Below are positions 50,994 through 60,212 of a stretch of 64,000 nucleotides of DNA, one piece after another. The notes beneath the pieces were generated by a model, which was not told the DNA's origin, did no database searches, and was given only the letters and a program-made list of their open reading frames with translations. The first letter of the stretch is position 1. Each line of letters begins with the position of its first letter. Made by a program: the position numbers and the translations under genes. This DNA is from Hyphomicrobium_A sp963728165 (GTDB lineage: Bacteria; Pseudomonadota; Alphaproteobacteria; Rhizobiales; Hyphomicrobiaceae): positions 62,001-126,000 of the forward strand of contig CAVSIY010000008.1 in the NCBI GenBank assembly GCA_963728165.1, read 5' to 3'.

Positions 50994-51605
50994 TCAGGAT
51001 GCCGGGCAGGCGGCACCGGCCTGCACCCAGGCCTTGATCAGCTCTCCGAACTCCGCTTGCGTTCCGGGAGCTGGCTCGCGGCCTGCGCCCGGATGCCAGG
51101 CCCAGCCGACGAGCGAATCCTCCGCCATGTGGTGGACGAGCGCGGTAAGCGACCTGCCGCCGTTGCGTTTGGGGTCCTTGATCTGCTCGCAGATCTCAGG
51201 CAGCGACTTGCCGACCCAGCCCATCTCCGGCGGCGCGAGCTGCCACGCCGGGTGGCCGGGGATGTGCCCGGGATCGAAGTTGGCGGGCCCGTGGCATGTG
51301 GTGCAGCGCATGCCGGGCGCGCCGAGCCCATCCGCCCCGCGTACCACCATAGGCTGGTGCAGGTGCCGGTCGTCGCCCTGCAGCGGGCTGTCGCCGGAGG
51401 GATGGCAGTTCATGCAGCGCGGACTGATGATCACTCTGGCGGCCTCGCGGAAGAGCGCGATCGCGCGCAGCTTCTTGTCGTCGATGCCGGCGAAGTTTGC
51501 CGGGGGCTCCAGCGTTCGACCGGGGTGGGCCTGAGTGTGCGTGACGGCGAAGCCGGTCGCGATGATGAGCAAGGCACCGGCGAGCCATACGAGAAACGGT
51601 CTCAT
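50994..51605 (-). CDS. Di-haem c-type cytochrome-like electron acceptor
   Basis: 203 aa from ATG 51605 with GAGGAGA upstream. One N-terminal helix (LVWLAGALLIIATGFAVTHT) serves as export signal or anchor. Two haem c sites are present: CMNCH at about residues 64-68 and CTTCH at about 101-105. Candidate axial ligands follow (HIPGHPAWQLAPPEMGW, LVHHMAEDSLVGWAWHPGAG). It sits between iorB and xdhC in one operon. The likely role is to take electrons from the periplasmic molybdenum hydroxylase and pass them to the respiratory chain. Confidence 0.82.
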   Translation of the reverse strand: MRPFLVWLAGALLIIATGFAVTHTQAHPGRTLEPPANFAGIDDKKLRAIALFREAARVIISPRCMNCHPSGDSPLQGDDRHLHQPMVVRGADGLGAPGMRCTTCHGPANFDPGHIPGHPAWQLAPPEMGWVGKSLPEICEQIKDPKRNGGRSLTALVHHMAEDSLVGWAWHPGAGREPAPGTQAEFGELIKAWVQAGAACPAS

Positions 51606-51616
51606 GATCGTCTCCT

Positions 51617-53781
51617 CTAGGCCTTGCCGACCGAACGCGCAAAGGGAAGGGCGTAAAGACGCTCGCCGGTGAGCTTGGCCCAGGCGTTGGCGATGGCCGG
51701 CGCGATGGTCGGCACGCCCGGCTCGCCGATGCCGGTCGGCTTCTCGCTCGACGCGACGATGTGCACCTCGATGGGAGGCATCTCGTCGACGCGCAGCACG
51801 CGGTAGTCATCGAAGTTCGATTGGACGACGCGCCCGTTCTCCAGATCGATGGCGCCGTAGAGCGCGGCCGACAGGCCATAGCCCATGCCGCCTTCGAGCT
51901 GGGCCTTGATCACGTCCGGATTGATGGCGATGCCGCAGTCGGCCGCGCAGACGACGCGCTCCACCTTCGGCAGGCCGTCAGCGCCGACCGAGACCTCGAC
52001 CACGTGCGCCACGAACGACTTGAAGGACTTCATGCACGGCAAGCCCGCGCGCCTTGCCCTTGGGCAGCGGCTTCTCCCAGTCGGCGGCCTCGGCGGCGCG
52101 ATTGAGCACCGCCAGATGGCGCGGGTGCTTCTGCAAGAAGCTTGCGGCGGATCGTAAGCGGGTCGACGCCGGCGGCATCGGCGAGCTGATCGAGGAACGT
52201 TTCGGTTGCATAGGCGGTGTGGGTCGATCCCACCGAGCGCCACCACAGCGTCGGCACGCCCGCCTCGACGATGTGGGCGGAGACGCGCAGGTTGGGAACC
52301 TGATAGGGCAGCGTGCTCGCCCCCTCGACCATGGTCTGGTCGACGCCGTCCTTGAGCATGACCTTCTCGAAGGGGCTCCCCTTCATGAACGACTGGCCGA
52401 CGATTACCTGGTCCCAGGCGACGATGTTGCCGTCGGCATCGAGGCCGCCCTTCACCTTGTGCACCATCACCGGGCGATAGCGCCCGCCCTTGATGTCGTC
52501 CTCGCGCGTCCAGATCACCTTGATCGGGCCCTTGTGCTGGGCGGCTTTCAGCACCTCGGCGGCCTCGGCGGCCATGTCGCCCGCAGGCGTGGCACGGCGT
52601 CCGAAGCTGCCGCCCGCGAGCAAGGTCTGGATTTTCACCTGCTCCGGCTTGAGGCCCAAGACGCCGGCGGCCACGTTCTGATCGACCGTCTGCAGCTGCG
52701 AGCCGAACAAGAGCTCGACGCCCCCGTCGTCGGTGCGGCGGATGACGCAGTCGTTGGGCTCGAGCGGCGCGTGCGCGAGATAGGGAAACGTGTAGATCGC
52801 CTCGAAGACCTTGGCGGCGTCTTTGAGGCTCGCCTCCACGTCGCCGTCGTTGCGCGCGATCGCGCCCGTCGTCTTTGCCAGCTCGCTGTACTCGCCGACC
52901 AGATCGCGGCTGCTGCGCGTCTCGGTGCCCGTCTCGTCCCACGTGATCTTCAGCGCATCGCGGCCCTTCTTGGCGGCCCAGAAGCCGTCCGCCAGCACGG
53001 CGACGCCCTGAGGAACGACAACCACCTCCTTGACGCCCGGCACGGCGAGTGCCGCAGACGAGTCGACGGACTTCGCCTTGGCATTGAAGCGGGGCGGGTG
53101 AGCGATGAGGCACGTCGCCATGTCGGGGAGCTTCACGTCGATGGTGAACTGCGCCGTGCCATTGGTCTTCGGCACCATGTCGACACGAGGCACGCCCTTG
53201 CCGATCAGCCGCCACTCGGAGGGCTGTTTCGGAGTGACGGGGCCGGACAGCGTGATCGCTTGCGCGCGCTCCGCCAGTTCGCCGAACGTCGCCGATTTGC
53301 CGGAGGGGTGCTTGACGACGCCCTTCTCGATGGTGATGGCGCTCGGATCGACATTCCATTCCTCGGCCGCGGTGGCGATGAGCCGGGCGCGCGCCTCCGC
53401 GCCCGCGTTGCGCATCTGGTCCCACGAGTTGGCCATGGCGGTCGAGCCGCCGGTGCCCTGCGCGCCGAAGGCGAGGTTGGCGTACTTCTTCACATCGGCG
53501 GGTGCCGACACGACGCGGACCTGGTTCCAGTCGGCGTCGATCTCGTCGGCGAGGATGGTGGCGATGCCCGTATACGGCCCCTGCCCGAACTCGATGTGCT
53601 TGCAGATCACGGTGACGGTGTTGTCGGGGGCAATGCGCAGGAAGGCATTGGGCACGAAGTCGGTGGGTGCCCCCGCGGCGGCAGCGCGCCCTCCGACGGG
53701 AATGTGGAGGCCGATCACGAGACCGACGGCGGCAGAGCCCTTGAGAAACTGGCGGCGATTGGTGGCAAGCGTTGCTTCCAT
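51617..53781 (-). CDS. iorB: Molybdenum hydroxylase large subunit, isoquinoline 1-oxidoreductase beta-like (two apparent +1 frameshifts)
   Basis: About 721 aa when repaired. A twin-arginine signal (TNRRQFLKGSAAVGLVIGLH) targets it folded to the periplasm. Molybdopterin-binding segments include ICKHIEFGQGPYTGIATILA, VSAPADVKKYANLAFGAQGT, GTGGSTAMANSWDQMR, LLAGGSFGRRATPAGDMAAE and VPTLWWRSVGSTHTAYATET. Two extra bases break the frame. Removing the one at about 52134 turns RRKLL into QKHPRHLAVLNRAAEAADWE. Removing the one at about 52028 joins GLAVHE to SFKSFVAHVVEVSV. After them come VVCAADCGIAINPDVIKAQL and EKPTGIGEPGVPTIAPAIAN with the catalytic Glu. It partners with IorA and hydroxylates an N-heterocycle or aldehyde not identified here. 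Confidence 0.88.
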
Positions 53782-53784
53782 GAC

Positions 53785-54243
53785 TCAGCCCTCCAGGCGG
53801 TGCGCGGCATCATGGATGGCGGCGCGAATACGGTGATAGGTGCAGCAACGGCAGATGTTGCCGTTCATGGCGAGATCGATGTCCCTATCGGTGGGCTGCG
53901 GCACCTCGGAAAGGAGGCTCACGGCCGACATGATCTGGCCTGACTGGCAGTAGCCGCATTGGGGCACCTCGAGCGCCACCCATGCCGCCTGCACGGCCTC
54001 CGTCACCTTGCCGTTGGCGCCCTCGATGGTGGTTACATCCGCGCCGTCGATCGTACCGACCGGTGTCACGCACGCACGACGCGGTTGACCGTCGACGTGG
54101 ACCGTGCAGGCGCCGCACTGCGCCACCCCGCAGCCGAATTTCGTCCCCGTGAGGCCCTGCTCGTCGCGCAGGAACCACAAAAGCGGCATCGACGGGTCGC
54201 CGTCGAACTCGACCGCCTTCCCGTTGACCTTCAGCGTAACCAT
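53785..54243 (-). CDS. iorA: [2Fe-2S] subunit of molybdenum hydroxylase, IorA-like
   Basis: 152 aa. The N-terminal plant-ferredoxin-type domain carries TGTKFGCGVAQCGACTVHVD, with a further Cys in RRACVTPVG. The C-terminal helical domain holds the second cluster: PQCGYCQSGQIMSAV and NGNICRCCTYHRIRAAI. The family usually has CRCGTY; here Gly is replaced by Cys, giving an extra thiol next to a cluster ligand. There is no signal peptide, so it is probably carried through the Tat system with IorB. First gene of the operon iorA-iorB-cytochrome-xdhC-mocA, 3 bp before iorB. Confidence 0.92.
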   Translation of the reverse strand: MVTLKVNGKAVEFDGDPSMPLLWFLRDEQGLTGTKFGCGVAQCGACTVHVDGQPRRACVTPVGTIDGADVTTIEGANGKVTEAVQAAWVALEVPQCGYCQSGQIMSAVSLLSEVPQPTDRDIDLAMNGNICRCCTYHRIRAAIHDAAHRLEG

Positions 54244-54366
54244 TGGCTGCCTCGCTTTCGTACAAGCTTGGAGGTGGCTCGGCGCGCACGAATAGTAGCG
54301 CGTCCTGCAAACATGATCATGACCCCTTGGGTCCGAGGGGACACCGGCTTCGATCTCCGCTAGCGC

Positions 54367-57300
54367 CTACTCCGCCGGCTGCGGGCCGAGCGACTTCGGC
54401 CGCCGGGCGCCAAGGGCGGCCAACCAACGGCTGATGACGTAGAAGGTGGGCGTGAACAGAAGCCCGAACAGCGTGACGCCGATCATGCCGGAAAACACAG
54501 TGGTGCCCAGCGCCTGGCGCAACTCGGCGCCGGCGCCCGTGGCCCACACCAGCGGCACCACGCCGAAGATGAAGGCGAGCGAGGTCATCAGAATCGGCCT
54601 CAGCCGCAGGTGCGCGGCCTCGACCGCCGCCGCCCAGCGGTCGCGGCCGCCGTCCTCCAGATGCTTGGCGAACTCGACGATCAGAATGGCGTTCTTGGCC
54701 GCAAGCCCGATCAGCACGATGAAGCCCACCTGGGTCAGGATGTTGTTGTCCATCCCGCGCAGGATCACGCCCGTGATCGAGGCAATGAGGCACATCGGCA
54801 CGATGAGGATCACCGCCAGCGGCAGCGTCAGGCTCTCGTATTGCGCCGCGAGCACCAGGAACACGAACACGACCGCGAGCGCGAAGGCGAAGACCGCTGT
54901 TGAGCCGGCGCGCTGCTGCTGGAAGGCGAGCGTCGTCCACTCGTAGTTGAATCCGCTTGGCAAGGTCTGGGCCGCCAGCTTCTGCATGATCTCGATCGCC
55001 TGGCCTTGCGAGTAGCCGGGCGCCGGCGAGCCGTCGAGCTCGGCGGCCGGATAGAGATTGTAGCGCGGCACGCGGTAGGGCCCCGAAATGTCACTGACCG
55101 TCGTGAAGGAGCCGAGCGGCACCGCATCCCCTTTGTCGTTGCGCACGCGGATCTTCAAGACGTCGCCGGGCTCCAGCCGATAGGGAGCGTCGGCCTGAGC
55201 CGTGACGCGGAACGTGCGCCCGAGCAGGTTGAAATCGTTGACGTAGGAGGAGCCGAGATAGGTCTGCAGCGCCGCAAAGACGTCCGGCACCTTGATGCCG
55301 AGCATCTGCGCCTTGGTGCGGTCGATGTCGAGATAGAGCTGCGGCGTCGAGGACTCAAACAGCGAGTAGACCTGATGCAGCCCGGGTGTCTGCGCCGCGC
55401 GCCCCATCATGGCGTAGACGGCGTCCTGCAGCGCCTGTGGTCCATGGCCGCCGCGGTCCTCGACCATCATACGGAATCCGCCCGCCGTGCCGATGCCGCG
55501 CACCGGCGGAGGCCTGGCGACGATGACCAGGCCGTCCTGGATCACCGAGAACTTCTGCAAGAGCGTCCCCTGGATGGCGGCCGCCGTCTGATCGGGGTGG
55601 CCGGCCCGCTGCTCGAACGGATCGAGGGTGACGAACACGGCGCCGGCGTTGGGGGCCGCCGTGCGCGTGGCGCCGGAGAAACCGACGATGTTCACCGCGT
55701 GGGCGATGCCGGGAACCGTCAGCGCGATCTCGACCACGCGGCGGTTGACCGCGTCGGTGCGCGCCAGCGAGGCGCCGCCCGGCAGCTGCGTCACCACGAT
55801 GAGATAGCCGACGTCGAGCTGCGGGATGAAGCCCACCGGCGTCTTGCGGAACTCGTTCATGCCGAAGGCGAGCACGCCGCCGTAGACGACGAGCATGATG
55901 ACGGCGAAGCGCACCACCTTGGCCGTGAACCAGCCGTATCCCGCCCCCAGCTTCTCGAACGACCAGTTGAAGGCCGCAAAGAAGCCGCGCAGCGGCAGCG
56001 ACCACCAGCTGTGCTTGCCGTGCTCTGAGTGCGGCTTCAGGAACAGCGCGCACATGGCCGGGGAGAGCGTCAGAGACACGATGAGCGAGATGATGGTCGC
56101 GCCGGCGATGGTGAGCGCGAACTGGCGGTAAAACTGGCCGGTGATGCCGGTGATGAAGGCCGTCGGCGCGAACACGGCGCACAGAACCAGCGCAATGGCG
56201 ATCAGGGCCGAGCCCACTTCGTCCATCGTTCGCTTTGCCGCCTCGCGTGGCGAGAGGCCGGCGGCGATATTGCGCTCGACATTCTCCACCACGACGATCG
56301 CGTCGTCCACGACGATGCCGATGGCCAGCACCAGCCCGAACAGCGATAGGTTGTTGAGCGAGAACCCGAACAGCGCCATGAAGAAGAAGGTGCCGACCAG
56401 CGACACCGGAATGGCGACGATGGGGATGATGGCCGCGCGCCAGGTCTGCAGGAAGAGGATCACGACGAGCACGACGAGCACGATCGCCTCGCCGATGGTG
56501 GTGACCACGGCATTGACCGACTGCTGGATGAACTCGGTGGGATTGTAGATGATCGTGTACTTGAGCCCCTCGGGGAAGTCCTTCGACAGCTTGTCCATCG
56601 TGGACTTCACCGCTTCGGCGGTCGCGATCGCGTTCGATCCCGGGCGCTGGAACACGCCGAGGGCAATGGCCGGATCGCGGTCGAGGTAGGAGTTGCGTCC
56701 GTAGTCCTGCGCCGCCAGCTCCACCCGGCCCACGTCCTTCAGGCGGACGACGGCGTTGTCGGTCTGCTTGACGACGATGTCGGCGAATTGTTTGGGGTCG
56801 GTGAGGCGCCCGAGCGTTCTGACCGAGAGCTGGAACGCGCCCGGATTGGCGACGGGCGGCTGGTTGAGCACGCCCGAAGCCACCTGCACGTTCTGGCCCT
56901 GTAGCGCCGTCACCACGTCGCCCGAGGTCAGGTTCAGCGACTGCAGGCGGTCAGGATCGAGCCAGACGCGCATCGAGTAATCGCGGCTGCCGAACACGGT
57001 GATCGAGCCGATGCCGTCGATGCGGTTGAGGACGTCGGTGACCTGCGTGGTGGCGTAGTTGGAGATGAAGAGGGTGTCGCGCGACTTGTCTGGCGAGTAG
57101 AGGTGCACGACCATCATCAGGTCAGGCGAGGCCTTGGCGACGGTGACGCCGATGTTGCGCACGTCCGCCGGCAGCCGCGGCTGGGCAATGGCCACCCGGT
57201 TCTGCACCTGCACCTGCGCGATATCGAGATCGGTGCCGAGCTCGAACGTCACCTCGATGGAGAACTGCCCGTCACCCGTCGAGTTCGACGTGATGTAGAG

Positions 57301-57531
57301 CATGTTCTCGACGCCGTTGATCTGCTGCTCGAGCGGGGCGACGACGGTTGCCGCGACCACTTCGGCGCTGGCGCCGGGGTATTGGCCGGTGACGTTGACG
57401 GTCGGCGGCGCGATCTCAGGGTACTGCGCGATCGGCAGCGTGCCGTACGACACCGCCCCCAGGATCACGAAGACCATGGAGATGACGGCGGCGAAAATCG
57501 GCCGGTCGATGAAGAATTGCGAGATCCGCAT
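54367..57531 (-). CDS. Multidrug efflux RND permease, HAE-1 (AcrB/MexB) family
   Basis: 1054 aa proton/drug antiporter of the inner membrane. The N-terminus RISQFFIDRPIFAAVISMVF and LPIAQYPEIAPPTVNVTGQY match AcrB. The TM4 proton relay LAIGIVVDDAIVVVENVERN keeps the double Asp. Other landmarks are GFSGATRTAAPNAGAVFVTL in the porter domain, YEWTTLAFQQQRAG, and IVLIGLAAKNAILIVEFAKH with the TM10 Lys. The final helix region reads FGLLFTPTFYVISRWL. It is 6 bp downstream of its adaptor gene and part of the azoR unit controlled from the TetR side. No outer-membrane factor is encoded with it. Confidence 0.95.
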   Translation of the reverse strand: MRISQFFIDRPIFAAVISMVFVILGAVSYGTLPIAQYPEIAPPTVNVTGQYPGASAEVVAATVVAPLEQQINGVENMLYITSNSTGDGQFSIEVTFELGTDLDIAQVQVQNRVAIAQPRLPADVRNIGVTVAKASPDLMMVVHLYSPDKSRDTLFISNYATTQVTDVLNRIDGIGSITVFGSRDYSMRVWLDPDRLQSLNLTSGDVVTALQGQNVQVASGVLNQPPVANPGAFQLSVRTLGRLTDPKQFADIVVKQTDNAVVRLKDVGRVELAAQDYGRNSYLDRDPAIALGVFQRPGSNAIATAEAVKSTMDKLSKDFPEGLKYTIIYNPTEFIQQSVNAVVTTIGEAIVLVVLVVILFLQTWRAAIIPIVAIPVSLVGTFFFMALFGFSLNNLSLFGLVLAIGIVVDDAIVVVENVERNIAAGLSPREAAKRTMDEVGSALIAIALVLCAVFAPTAFITGITGQFYRQFALTIAGATIISLIVSLTLSPAMCALFLKPHSEHGKHSWWSLPLRGFFAAFNWSFEKLGAGYGWFTAKVVRFAVIMLVVYGGVLAFGMNEFRKTPVGFIPQLDVGYLIVVTQLPGGASLARTDAVNRRVVEIALTVPGIAHAVNIVGFSGATRTAAPNAGAVFVTLDPFEQRAGHPDQTAAAIQGTLLQKFSVIQDGLVIVARPPPVRGIGTAGGFRMMVEDRGGHGPQALQDAVYAMMGRAAQTPGLHQVYSLFESSTPQLYLDIDRTKAQMLGIKVPDVFAALQTYLGSSYVNDFNLLGRTFRVTAQADAPYRLEPGDVLKIRVRNDKGDAVPLGSFTTVSDISGPYRVPRYNLYPAAELDGSPAPGYSQGQAIEIMQKLAAQTLPSGFNYEWTTLAFQQQRAGSTAVFAFALAVVFVFLVLAAQYESLTLPLAVILIVPMCLIASITGVILRGMDNNILTQVGFIVLIGLAAKNAILIVEFAKHLEDGGRDRWAAAVEAAHLRLRPILMTSLAFIFGVVPLVWATGAGAELRQALGTTVFSGMIGVTLFGLLFTPTFYVISRWLAALGARRPKSLGPQPAE

Positions 57532-57537
57532 GGGTCG

Positions 57538-58716
57538 TCACTCGTCCTTGATAGCGGGCTCCGCCGGCGCGGCCGAGGCAATGGCTCCGGGCTGGGGCGT
57601 GACTTTGACGCCTGGGCGCACCCGCATCAGGCCGTTGATGACGACGCGGTCGTCCGCCTTGAGCCCCGATTTGATGACGCGAAGGCCGTCAACGACGCGC
57701 CCGAGCGTCACGTAGTGCGGCTTGGCGACGTCGTTGGCATCGAGCACGTACACGAGCTTCTTGACCTGCTCGGTGCCGATCGCGGTGTCGGGTACGAGCA
57801 GCGCCTCGGCCGGCGGCGCCATGGTCACGCGGATGCGCGCGAACATGCCGGGCGTGAAGGTGCCGTCGGGGTTGGCAAACTCCGCGCGCCCGCGGATGGC
57901 GCCAGAGGAGCGGTCGATGGCGTTGTCGATGAAGTCCATGTGCCCCTCGTGCGCGAACGTCGCCTCATCGATGAGCTTCAACTTGACGGGCACGTTTATG
58001 GCGGGGCCGAGCGCATCCTTGTGAACGCGCAGAAAGCGCAGGTACGCGGTCTCGTCCCAGGTGAACTCGAAGCGGATCGGGTCGGTCGACTGGATCGTCG
58101 CCAGAAGCGTCGTGCTGCCGTTGGTGCCGCCCGTCACCAGGTTTCCGACGGAAACGCGCCGGTCACCGATGCGCCCCGAGACGGGCGCCTTGAGCTCGGT
58201 GAATTCCAGATCGAGCTCGGCCTGACGCACGGCGGCCTCCTGGGCGGTGACCGTCGCCTCGGCGACGCGCTTTGCCTGCACGCGCTGGTCGAAGGTCTGC
58301 TCGGTGATGGTGGTGCCGCGCACGAGATTGCGCCCGCGCGCCAGATCGCTGTCGGCAAAGGCCAGATTGGCCTTGGCCTGCTGGAGCCCCGCCCGCGCCT
58401 GATCGAGCGCGGTCTGGAACGGGCGGCGATCGATGGTGAACAGCGGCTCGCCCGCCTTGACCATCTGGCCGTCGCGGAAATGGATGGCATCGAGGTAGCC
58501 GGAGACGCGCGCGCGCACCTCAACTGAGTCGACCGCGACGAAGCGGCCGACGTATTCCTCCTCGTCCGCCACCATCTTTTTCATCGGCTGAGCGACGGTC
58601 ACCTGCGGCGGCGGCGGGGCGGTCTGTGCTTGCGACTGTGACTGGCCGCAACCGGCGAGCGCCGCGGCCAGCAGAGACAGGATGGGCACAAGGTGGGAGA
58701 AGCGAGAGTTGGGCAT
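57538..58716 (-). CDS. Efflux RND periplasmic adaptor, AcrA/MexA-like
   Basis: 392 aa lipoprotein-like adaptor. A short signal with lipobox (LSLLAAALAGCGQSQ) anchors it. The core follows: VEVRARVSGYLDAIHFRDGQ, VKAGEPLFTIDRRPFQTALD (lipoyl strand), a coiled-coil hairpin (ARAGLQQAKANLAFADSDLA), ELKAPVSGRIGDRRVSVGNL and a beta-barrel plus membrane-proximal domain (VVDGLRVIKSGLKADDRVVI). It lies between azoR (72 bp upstream) and the HAE-1 pump (6 bp downstream), all on the minus strand. It links the inner-membrane pump to an outer-membrane channel encoded elsewhere. Confidence 0.93.
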   Translation of the reverse strand: MPNSRFSHLVPILSLLAAALAGCGQSQSQAQTAPPPPQVTVAQPMKKMVADEEEYVGRFVAVDSVEVRARVSGYLDAIHFRDGQMVKAGEPLFTIDRRPFQTALDQARAGLQQAKANLAFADSDLARGRNLVRGTTITEQTFDQRVQAKRVAEATVTAQEAAVRQAELDLEFTELKAPVSGRIGDRRVSVGNLVTGGTNGSTTLLATIQSTDPIRFEFTWDETAYLRFLRVHKDALGPAINVPVKLKLIDEATFAHEGHMDFIDNAIDRSSGAIRGRAEFANPDGTFTPGMFARIRVTMAPPAEALLVPDTAIGTEQVKKLVYVLDANDVAKPHYVTLGRVVDGLRVIKSGLKADDRVVINGLMRVRPGVKVTPQPGAIASAAPAEPAIKDE

Positions 58717-58787
58717 GCGAAACCGTCTCGGCTGGATGAGCGCAGTGCATTGGCCTCCAAGAGGCCGGTGAAAAAGGTGGGTTTTCC

Positions 58788-59415
58788 TCAGGCGGCGGCG
58801 AGAACGCCGGCGACGGAGCTGGCGCGCCGTATGGCGCTGTCGACTGCCCGCTCAGCCGCTTCCGGGCCCAACGCCACACCTTCGATGAGGATTGTCTCGA
58901 ATGTCGGTGATGCCGAGGTAGTTGAGGACCGAGCGCAGATAGCTCTCGTCGTGCTCGTGCGCCCGCGTGGGTCCCACCGAGTAGATGCCGCCGCGCGCCA
59001 GTACCAGGATCGCGCGCCGTCCCCCGAGCAGGCCTTTGGTGCCGTGCTCGGTATAGCGGAAGGTACGGCCGGGGCGTACGACGTAGTCGATCCACGCCTT
59101 GAGCGTCGAGGGCACGCCGAAGTTGATCATGGCGGCGGCGATGACGATCGTGTCGGCGCCAACGAGCTCGTCGATGAGGATGTCGGACTGCTCCACCAGC
59201 GCACGCTGGCGGCTGGTCCTCGGCCCCGCAATCGAGCGCGTGGCGGTAACGAAATCGTCGTCGATGTGCGGCAGTGGATTGCCGGCAAGATCGCGGATGG
59301 TTATGGCCGCATCTGGATGTACAATGCGCAATTCTTTGAGGACGCGTGCGGCCACGAGGTTAGAATAAGAGGTATCGCGACGGGGACTGCTCGTCAGGCA
59401 CAGGATCTGGCGCAT
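58788..59415 (-). CDS. azoR: FMN-dependent NADH-azoreductase AzoR (apparent +1 frameshift near 3' end)
   Basis: About 208 aa when repaired. A flavodoxin-fold quinone/azo reductase: QILCLTSSPRRDTSYSNLVA (FMN phosphate loop), IAAAMINFGVPSTLKAWIDY (the MYNFxxPSxLKAWID signature), RPGRTFRYTEHGTKGLLGGR and SYLRSVLNYLGITDI. At about 58899 an extra base breaks the frame. Removing it gives ETILIEGVALGPEAAERAV and a normal end at 58790. AzoR-type enzymes detoxify quinones by two-electron reduction. It is divergent from the TetR gene and followed by the adaptor and pump genes, so the unit probably responds to quinone-like or aromatic toxins. Confidence 0.87.
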
Positions 59416-59477
59416 GGGGCGGCCTCACTGGCTGCTGCAGTGCGAGACTGATCACATGACAGCGCCCGCACATTGTG

Positions 59478-59521
59478 ATACTGACCGGTAACACCTATAT
59501 CCTATACTGACCGGTAACACC
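59478..59521. promoter_or_regulatory. 18-bp direct repeats between azoR and tetR
   Basis: ATACTGACCGGTAACACC occurs identically at 59478-59495 and 59504-59521, starts 26 bp apart. Each contains the palindromic core ACCGGT. They fill the divergent gap between azoR (start 59415) and the TetR gene (start 59536), with the second copy ending 14 bp before the TetR start. They are probable binding sites for that regulator, or contain the -35/-10 region it blocks. Confidence 0.65.
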
Positions 59522-59535
59522 CCAGTCAAGAGGCC

Positions 59536-60147
59536 ATGATTAAGCCCATTTCACAAACCGTTTCTGAAACGCCCCAGCTCCCGCCGCGCGAGCGAATCCT
59601 GGCCGCCGCCCGCGAGCTCTTTTATCGCCACGGCATCCGTGCGGTCGGGGTCGACGCGATCGCCGAGGCGGCCGCCACCAACAAGATGACGCTCTATCGG
59701 CACTTTGGTTCCAAGGACGAGCTTGTCGCCTCCTATTTGAGCGAGCTTGCCAAGGAAGGTGACGCGGTCTGGGAAACGCTGGCGAAGGACCATCCCGGCG
59801 ACCCGCACGCCCAGCTCGAGGGCTGGGTGGAGTACGTCGAGGCGATTTTTTCCGGCTGCGTCGACCGCGGCTGCGCCATCGCCAACGCCGCCGTGGAGCT
59901 GCGCGACATGGAGCACCCGGCGCGGCATATCATCGAGGACTACAAGACGCGCAAACGCGAGCGCCTCGTCGCGCTGTACCGTGAGGCGGGCTATACCGAG
60001 CCCGAGCGCCTGGCCGACGAGGTCTTCCTGTTGTTCGAGGGCGCGCGCATTTCCATCCAGTGCTACGCTGGCCCCAGTGGCCCGGCCTCACGGCTGGTCG
60101 GCATGCTGCGCGCGCTCATGGCCGACCACGCGCCCAAGTCGCGCTAG
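59536..60147 (+). CDS. TetR family transcriptional regulator
   Basis: 203 aa. The N-terminal DNA-binding domain reads ERILAAARELFYRHGIRAVG, then VDAIAEAAATNKMTLYRHFG and SKDELVASYL, a standard TetR helix-turn-helix. The C-terminal ligand domain (WVEYVEAIFSGCVDRGCAIA, RHIIEDYKTRKRERLVALYR, FLLFEGARISIQCYAGP) is of the TetR_C type with two Cys. It is divergent from azoR and the RND operon, with 18-bp repeats between them. It is most likely a local repressor released by a toxic substrate of the pump or AzoR. Confidence 0.9.
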   Translation: MIKPISQTVSETPQLPPRERILAAARELFYRHGIRAVGVDAIAEAAATNKMTLYRHFGSKDELVASYLSELAKEGDAVWETLAKDHPGDPHAQLEGWVEYVEAIFSGCVDRGCAIANAAVELRDMEHPARHIIEDYKTRKRERLVALYREAGYTEPERLADEVFLLFEGARISIQCYAGPSGPASRLVGMLRALMADHAPKSR

Positions 60148-60212
60148 CTATCTCGCCGGAGCGGGTGAGAGCGCCAGATCAATGCGCCGCGAACGCAGCG
60201 TAGGCTCCCGAG

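Noticed and set aside
52054..53943. 629-codon plus-strand frame
   Set aside because: Antisense shadow of iorB and iorA; His/Arg/Gly-rich without motifs.
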